From NCBI GenBank assembly GCA_963675135.1, contig OY776128.1, forward strand, positions 70,934,670 to 70,998,669: a stretch of DNA of 64,000 bases. Direction: 5' to 3'. The position numbers and the translations under genes were made by a program. This DNA comes from Galeopsis tetrahit (Eukaryota; Streptophyta; Magnoliopsida; Lamiales; Lamiaceae). Shown piece after piece: positions 58,616 through 64,000 of the stretch; positions within the stretch are counted from its first letter, which is position 1, and every line of letters begins with the position of its first letter. The notes beneath the pieces are model-generated. The model did no database searches. It was not told where the DNA came from and saw only the letters and a list, made by a program, of their open reading frames with translations.

Positions 58616-59364
58616 GAAGTTTTGGCCGGAACGGAATCAAAGGCCGTTGATTGATAAAAAGCCGGATTTTTCGGCAATTCTGAAAAACCAAAGGAATGCA
58701 TCTGCTGCGAGTTGTACGGAGCGCCAACATTCCCTTGATTAATCAGATTCAATATGCATACACAATAAATCAAACAAATCAACACTGGTTTCAAAACCAA
58801 AAAAATGATTTAAATCAAGTAAGGACGGCGACGACGACGTCAACGGGGGATTTGAGGAAAACGATTTGGGGAGAACAATTTTTTGAATTGGAGAAAATAG
58901 ATCGAGCTTCGATCTGGAATTTGGGGATTTGTTATATGTTGACTGAATACCAATTTTTGGACAACGGTTCTAAACCGCTCTCTAAGTTACTTTGCACAGT
59001 GGTTCTAAACCGCTATTTATTATTATTATTATTTTTTAATAAAACTGTTCTTCAAACGGTTCTCTAAGTGCAGTTCTCCAAGCTTAAATGTGTAATAATG
59101 TGTAACTCATATGTTAGGTGTAACTCTTTTATTGTAAATCTCTCCGATCTTATATAGAAGAGGGATGATAATGTAATTTCAATCTAATTCCTTTTTAATT
59201 CATTCAATATCATTTATGTATTTCTAAGTTCTATTAAATTTCTTCTTGTTATGAAATTGACAATCGTAAAGTGTCAGAAGTAGACAAGAAAGTAGAAATA
59301 GGATAAGTGTTTTTTTTTTTTTTTAATAAAGGATAAGTGTTGTAGTAGTAGATTTGTTTTGCAA

Positions 59365-59614
59365 GGTAAAGTCTAGTATGCACTCGAGTGCATGTTGTGC
59401 ACCCTATTCTAAAGAAAAGTGTATGTTATTAAACTGAAAAGTACAACACAATATTACTAAAAAGTGTAAGTCACTATGACTAAAAATATTATTATACAGT
59501 TTAATAATTGAAAACTGTAACACCATTTACCAAAAAGTGTAAGTCAGTAAAACTGAAAAGTGTAACATGGACTAGGGTGCACAACATGCACTCGAGTCCA
59601 TAGCAGACCAACCC
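59365..59614 (+). mobile_element. Foldback Mutator-like MITE, copy 3
   Basis: A 250-bp copy in the same orientation as 5863-6076. It starts GGTAAAGTCTAGTATGCACT and ends CATAGCAGACCAACCC, flanked by a perfect 9-bp duplication GTTTTGCAA (59356-59364 and 59615-59623). Confidence 0.9.
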
Positions 59615-59623
59615 GTTTTGCAA

Positions 59624-62296
59624 ACATCTAGGCAGGGGTATGCTTATCAAAATTTCTTCGTTATCTTGCAAAGGATCTTTATTTAGTTTGAATATTATTT
59701 TGATTAAAAACCTGAGTTGAACTTTTCTTGTAAATCAAATTAGGTGAGTATCTTCTGTAGATTTTTCAAGGTCGTTTTTTAATGAATTTTCTCTAGAATT
59801 AATATCTATGACAGGTATTTCATTGTTTTGAAAATTAGAATATGATATATTAGGCAAAAAGTGATCTCACTAATGTTACAAGATTCAGCTAAGACATCTT
59901 TAGCAAACAATTCTTCTATGAACTTGTCTGTAAGAGCTTTATTCGAATGAGGAGATATGTTTTCAATACTAATTTCTAGCAATTTGTATCCTTTTGTTCC
60001 TGAGAGTATCTTAAGAAAACACATTTTAAGGCTCTAGGATGTGAATTATGAAAGAATTTCGTCACATCTAAAAGTTCGAATTTGTAGAAAGGTTAAAAAT
60101 TAATTTTTGTATATAAACTTTCTAATTGTTATATCATAAACATATCAATACTATTTGTTTGTTAGATTTTATATTTATCAGAAACAAGAAAAAATTCTAG
60201 AAGTTGGAAGACGAGATCTTATCTTATGATCCTAGACTCCTAGTTGTACCTCAATATCCCCTTCCCAAAAAAATAAACAAATTAATTGTGTAACAAATTA
60301 ACGTCAACACTCAACAGTAACGCTGTTCAAACTTTTTAACGTAAAAAAGAAAAAAGAAAATTACTAGTTTCAACTTTCAAACATATAAAAAAACGAAAAA
60401 AAAAAAAGTGACCCGCAAGAAATTAGCTAGAGTAAAGTTGGTGTCATTCATGTCACCTAACCACAATTTAAATTTGAAAGAATCTGAATTATACCAATTC
60501 AAATACTTGATTAGCACCGCCTCTGAATAGTCAAATGTCATGCATGGTGTCATTATGATCAATAGTTTACAAAGTCCTTTCTAGAGTTAATTAAAAAGTT
60601 TCCTGATCTCATAAACTATTTAATATTTAAAAAAATACTCCAAAAAAGTTCACCTATTCCATCTACTCCAATATTTAAAAAAATATATGCAATTTCGGGC
60701 CAAAATCGCTGAAATTTTGAAAACGTCATCATTTTATGGGGTTAAATGCAAACAGAAATAAGTCGTGGGGTCAAAATTAAACATTCCAGTAACATAAAAT
60801 AACATTATTTTTAATTTTATGGTGTTTTGTAGGGATAAAAATTCGACTGTAGATAAGTTATATGGTTATGACAAAAAAACATTTCAACCCGTCCTTTGTA
60901 TGATTGTATATATCTATGTTTTAAAAAATCATAATTTATTTCTCAGTTGAAATCCAGGGCAATATATATAAATAGACTTAAAACTGAATTTATATGTAAC
61001 TTCGCCTACAAATTTAATTGAATCTAAAATTCGTGTAAATAAATTCATACCCCCAACCAAATTCGATCTATATATTGGTTCCAATTAAATATGGACTGTC
61101 CACGAATTTTAATTTATCTATTTTAATGTGATTTGCACAGTCGAACTACTCATAACTTTCGTGCTAAGCAATCACAAGTTGGAAAAATTCATTTATGGGC
61201 TCAAACTAATAAATAAGATGTGTCAAAATAAATTATATCATTAAAATTAATTAATTGCTTTTTTTTTTTGTTCAAACTATATACTACGGAGTAATAAATA
61301 AGATGTGTCAAAATTATATCATAGACATTAATTATTCTTTTTTTAGTTAAATAAGATAATTATATCTGATTATTTATAATGTGAATTTAGTATTATACTT
61401 CGAGAAATGTGTATAAAGAAATCTTTGGTCATAATGTGAATTTAGCAATATACTCCCCAGCTCCCACCCATGTATAATTGACATAGAGTAATCTTTGGTC
61501 ATTAACGACTTAACGTCGATAGTCCCGTAAATGAAATGAAGTTTGCGTTATAATTTACACATCAATTTACTTCAAAACATTATTTGAATAGATTCACTAT
61601 TTGATAGTAGTAGAAACCCGTCTCATATATGTATCATGTATGTGACCACAACTAAAATAAATTTTTACTTTTTATTTATTTATTTGTTTTGATGGTTCAC
61701 GTATAGCTGCAAAATCATGATGAAGTTGGAATTAATAATTCAGAATTGTAGATGCCCTCTTTTTTATGGTTGTATAAAATCTATTTTACCATGAAAAGAA
61801 AATAAAAATATAATTACATGAGTCGAAATAGAGTATACTAATAATTAAGCGCGCTAGACTCAGTCAAATTTCAACTTAAACTTCTTTTTCTTTTCTACTC
61901 TCCATTTGGGTAAATAATTTGAACATATCAAGAGTACTCTCTATTTTATTAATTTCTAGAATTAAAATTTATATTAGCTCCACCGCTTAATTAATTCATT
62001 AAGTAAAACTTATGACATGCATGACAAGTTTTGAATTAGCTACCACTTTATTTTCATAAACAATTAAATTTATTGCCGAAAATATAGCATCAATTAATCT
62101 ACGTACGTACGTACCTATAATTGCAACACCGCATGAATATTACTTTTGACTTATGATTGGCAATTTAATTTTACATATTTAATCACTTTAATAATCATTT
62201 ATTTTTGAAGACGAAGTCATGTGATCTCTTGTCCCATAAGATTTAATTTCCATTAATTTAACACAACCACTCCGATTGCTTCATCATATTATAGCC
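59624..62296. other. AT-rich intergenic DNA upstream of peroxidase
   Basis: No gene is recognised. A tandem-like ACGTACGTACGTACC run lies at about 62101-62115 in the proximal promoter. The 72-residue minus-strand frame at 59806-60024 has no recognisable domain. Confidence 0.4.
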
Positions 62297-62303
62297 TATA
62301 TAA
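62297..62303 (+). promoter_or_regulatory. TATA box of peroxidase gene
   Basis: TATATAA, 63 bp before the ATG at 62366. Confidence 0.6.
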
Positions 62304-62365
62304 TACCTCGATCGATTTCCTAATTTAGGTACCAAGCTTCATTAATTAATTAATTACTCAAAACT

Positions 62366-63946
62366 ATGAACATGCAAGTTCCATTAGGGTTTATATTCAT
62401 CAGTTTTGCTCTAGCTAATACAGCTTTTGCTCAGCCATTATATCTAGATTTTTACGATAAAACGTGTCCTCTAGCTTTGCCAACTATAAAGCGTGTTATC
62501 GAGGAAGCTGTGCAGCAAGAAAAGCGCATCGGTGCTTCTTTATTGCGACTACATTTTCACGACTGCTTTGTTCAAGTATGATCGACTAAATTTTTTAATT
62601 TTACCACGCATATATATATAATATTAAATTAATTAATTTCCAATAGCGCGCTTAATTACTTTTTATTTAACGTTAATGTAATTACTATAATACAATGCAG
62701 GGTTGTGATGGTTCCATTCTTTTAGATTCAACTCCAGAGTTTGTAAGCGAAAAATTTGCGGCTCCTAATAATAATTCGGCAAGAGGATTTGAAGTTGTTG
62801 ACAGAATTAAGGCCGAGGTCGACCAGTCTTGTGGTGGTCCGGTGGTGTCGTGCGCTGACATTCTGGCTGTTGCCGCTCGGGATTCGGTGGTTGCGGTGAG
62901 TTCATGTTACTTAATTATGTATCAATTTTTTATGATATGTGTCAATTTATTAATAAGTTAATTTGAATCATGTGCAATTATACAGAGTTTTGTGTATTAT
63001 GGGTATAATCTTAAAAATAAATATAATTGATTTAATTAATTTCATCCTAATTAATTTAATAGTTGAAAAATATGTATCAATGATCACACTAAATGAGAAG
63101 TATATTTATATTAGTATGTGATAAAGATTATTTTCAAACAATATGTAAATTTAATGTATTTTAAAAAAAAATTATTCTTTTGCAATTTGTAATGCATCAC
63201 TTATCAAGCTACACTTATAGAGTAATACTACAATATTTTTCCACACAATTTAAAATGTTTGTGTTTATAAAATGTTGTAGTAGTGTGTTAGTACTTTTAT
63301 AAGAATAGTGATATTACTTGATAAGTGATGCTTTAAGTTGCTCTCGTTTTATCTTGTAAATGAACTTTATTTACGATGATTCATGGATCGCGTGCAGTTA
63401 GGAGGTCCATCATGGTCCGTCCTCCTAGGGCGGCGCGACGCCACCTCCGGCAACATAACAGCCGCCAACAATGACATTCCGGCGCCATCGTCGAACTTAA
63501 CAGGTCTCATTACCTCTTTCGCTAAACAAGGCCTCAACGTTAAAGACCTTGTTGCCCTCTCCGGCGGCCACACCCTCGGTTTCGCTCAATGTCGCCTCTT
63601 CCGCCCTCACATTTACAACGACACCAACATCGATGCCGACTTCCGGCGCCAGATGCAATCCATTTGTCCCCCCAGTGGTGGCGACACCAATCTCTCTTCT
63701 CTCGACCCTACGCCGGCGTTCTTCGACTCCAAGTATTTCAGTGACATTGTGGCGAGGAGGGGGCTTTTGCATTCTGATCAAGCCTTGTTAAGTAGCCCAG
63801 AAACGGGTTTTCGAGTAGCGGCGTATAGCCTAAGCATTGGCGCTTTTGCAATTGATTTTGCGACTTCGATGGTCAAGATGGGGAATATAAAGCCATTGAC
63901 CGGAGAACAAGGCCAGATTCGATACAATTGCAGGAGGGTTAATTAA
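62366..63946 (+). CDS. Secreted class III peroxidase, three exons
   Basis: Exons 62366-62575, 62701-62895 and 63398-63946, all phase-0 GT-AG junctions, give 317 residues. A signal peptide (about 1-22, ending TAFA) precedes a mature start QPLYLDFYDKTCP. Catalytic Arg61 and distal His65 sit in RLHFHDCFVQGCDGSILLDS; the haem-ligand His193 sits in ALSGGHTLGFAQC. All eight disulfide cysteines of the family are present (C34, C67, C72, two in exon 2, C200, and CPP and YNC in exon 3). Such enzymes are secreted to the wall or vacuole and oxidise phenolics with hydrogen peroxide, in lignification and defence. Family genes commonly have four exons, so one intron has been lost or was never present. The third exon is markedly GC-rich. 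Intron 2 carries a MITE. The gene looks intact. Confidence 0.93.
63194..63331. mobile_element. Short foldback MITE in peroxidase intron 2
   Basis: 138 bp with perfect 15-bp terminal inverted repeats GCATCACTTATCAAG / CTTGATAAGTGATGC, and further imperfect pairing inside (TACTACAA with TTGTAGTA). A TAA trinucleotide lies close to each end, which could be a PIF/Harbinger-type duplication, though the ends are not exactly symmetric. Confidence 0.65.
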
Positions 63947-64000
63947 TTAGAATTTAAATTAATAAGTTGATTAATTGTATTTCAGAGTGTTGAGAATAAA

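Larger units (their letters stand above)
52706..58740 (-). pseudogene. BOI/SBP1-like RING E3 ligase fragment, interrupted
   Basis: Minus-strand exon pieces of a BOTRYTIS-SUSCEPTIBLE1-INTERACTOR / S-RNase-binding-protein type gene. Piece 1 (58740-58616) encodes GNVGAPYNSQQMHSFGF and FDSVPAKT. The Copia 2 insertion follows, and the frame resumes at 53575-53402 with a VPAPRKRSRDYFN motif and then FLGEDVLPQIQQSQFEIND, both family signatures. After an intron that holds a hAT MITE, 52812-52706 encodes IRLELEERQKQQARLLAAAI, the coiled coil that precedes the RING, then a premature stop (52706-52708). The RING domain is absent. In working genes these proteins attach ubiquitin to target regulators; this copy is dead. 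Confidence 0.72.
52500..59090. mobile_element. Putative TIR element around BOI-like fragment
   Basis: The left side has a long palindrome TTGGAGAGCTGTT/AACAGCTCTCCAA (about 52514-52540) and repeated CACTTGGACAGCGGTT motifs to 52660. The right side (58955-59085) has inverted counterparts (GGACAACGGTTCTAAACCGC, TGCACAGTGGTTCTAAACCG, CAAACGGTTCTCTAAG, TTCTCCAAGCTTAA). The shared GCGGTTxxxAACCGC core looks like subterminal repeats of one DNA transposon that had enclosed the BOI-like gene piece before later insertions. Exact termini and a target duplication were not resolved. Confidence 0.4.

Overview
The window is AT-rich plant nuclear DNA. The genes have GT-AG introns, and there is a class III peroxidase, a WUN1-type wound protein, a miR164 precursor, and Copia, CACTA, Mutator-like, hAT-like, SINE and Stowaway elements. 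I read it as a eudicot, perhaps an asterid, but the sequence alone does not fix the species. It is gene-poor and transposon-dense.

Four host loci look real. At 2552-3197 (+) is a small SIN3-like paired-amphipathic-helix gene whose second half lies in another frame. At 9591-10055 (+) is a single-exon WUN1/SAG20-like protein with a TATA box. At about 35130-35262 (+) is a MIR164 hairpin behind a TATA box. At 62366-63946 (+) is a three-exon secreted class III peroxidase with all catalytic residues and eight cysteines. Two transcription or ubiquitin-related genes exist only as broken, transposon-associated fragments: a RAV (AP2+B3) piece at 51797-52235 and a BOI/S-RNase-binding-protein-like RING E3 piece within 52706-58740.

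Most of the remainder is mobile DNA, much of it with target-site duplications (TSDs) that can be read directly. 1-7.4 kb: two copies of a foldback Mutator-like MITE, a SINE and CACTA ends. 11.5-16.5 kb: a solo LTR, a second SINE, Stowaways, and three Helitron-like units head to tail, one carrying a nested MITE. 17-23.2 kb: GC-rich gene fragments inside or beside long-TIR elements with tandem subterminal repeats. 24.4-26.1 kb: a 1.63-kb palindromic Mutator-like element, with a small relative at 31.6 kb. 28.3-30.2 kb: a non-autonomous CACTA with a captured exon. 37.5-42.2 kb: a very young Copia element with intact pol but almost no gag. 42.5-46.6 kb: an internally deleted CACTA with transposase remnants. 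47.7-50.3 kb: a TIR element, a 901-bp poly(A) retroposon and a SINE. 50.7-59.1 kb: a nested complex of a composite hAT-like unit carrying the RAV fragment, next to an element carrying the BOI-like fragment, which is itself split by a hAT MITE and a second young but broken Copia.

No wholly new cellular system is evident. The most unusual structure is the 50.7-59.1 kb complex, in particular the composite hAT-like unit whose matching 8-bp TSD lies only at its outer edges.
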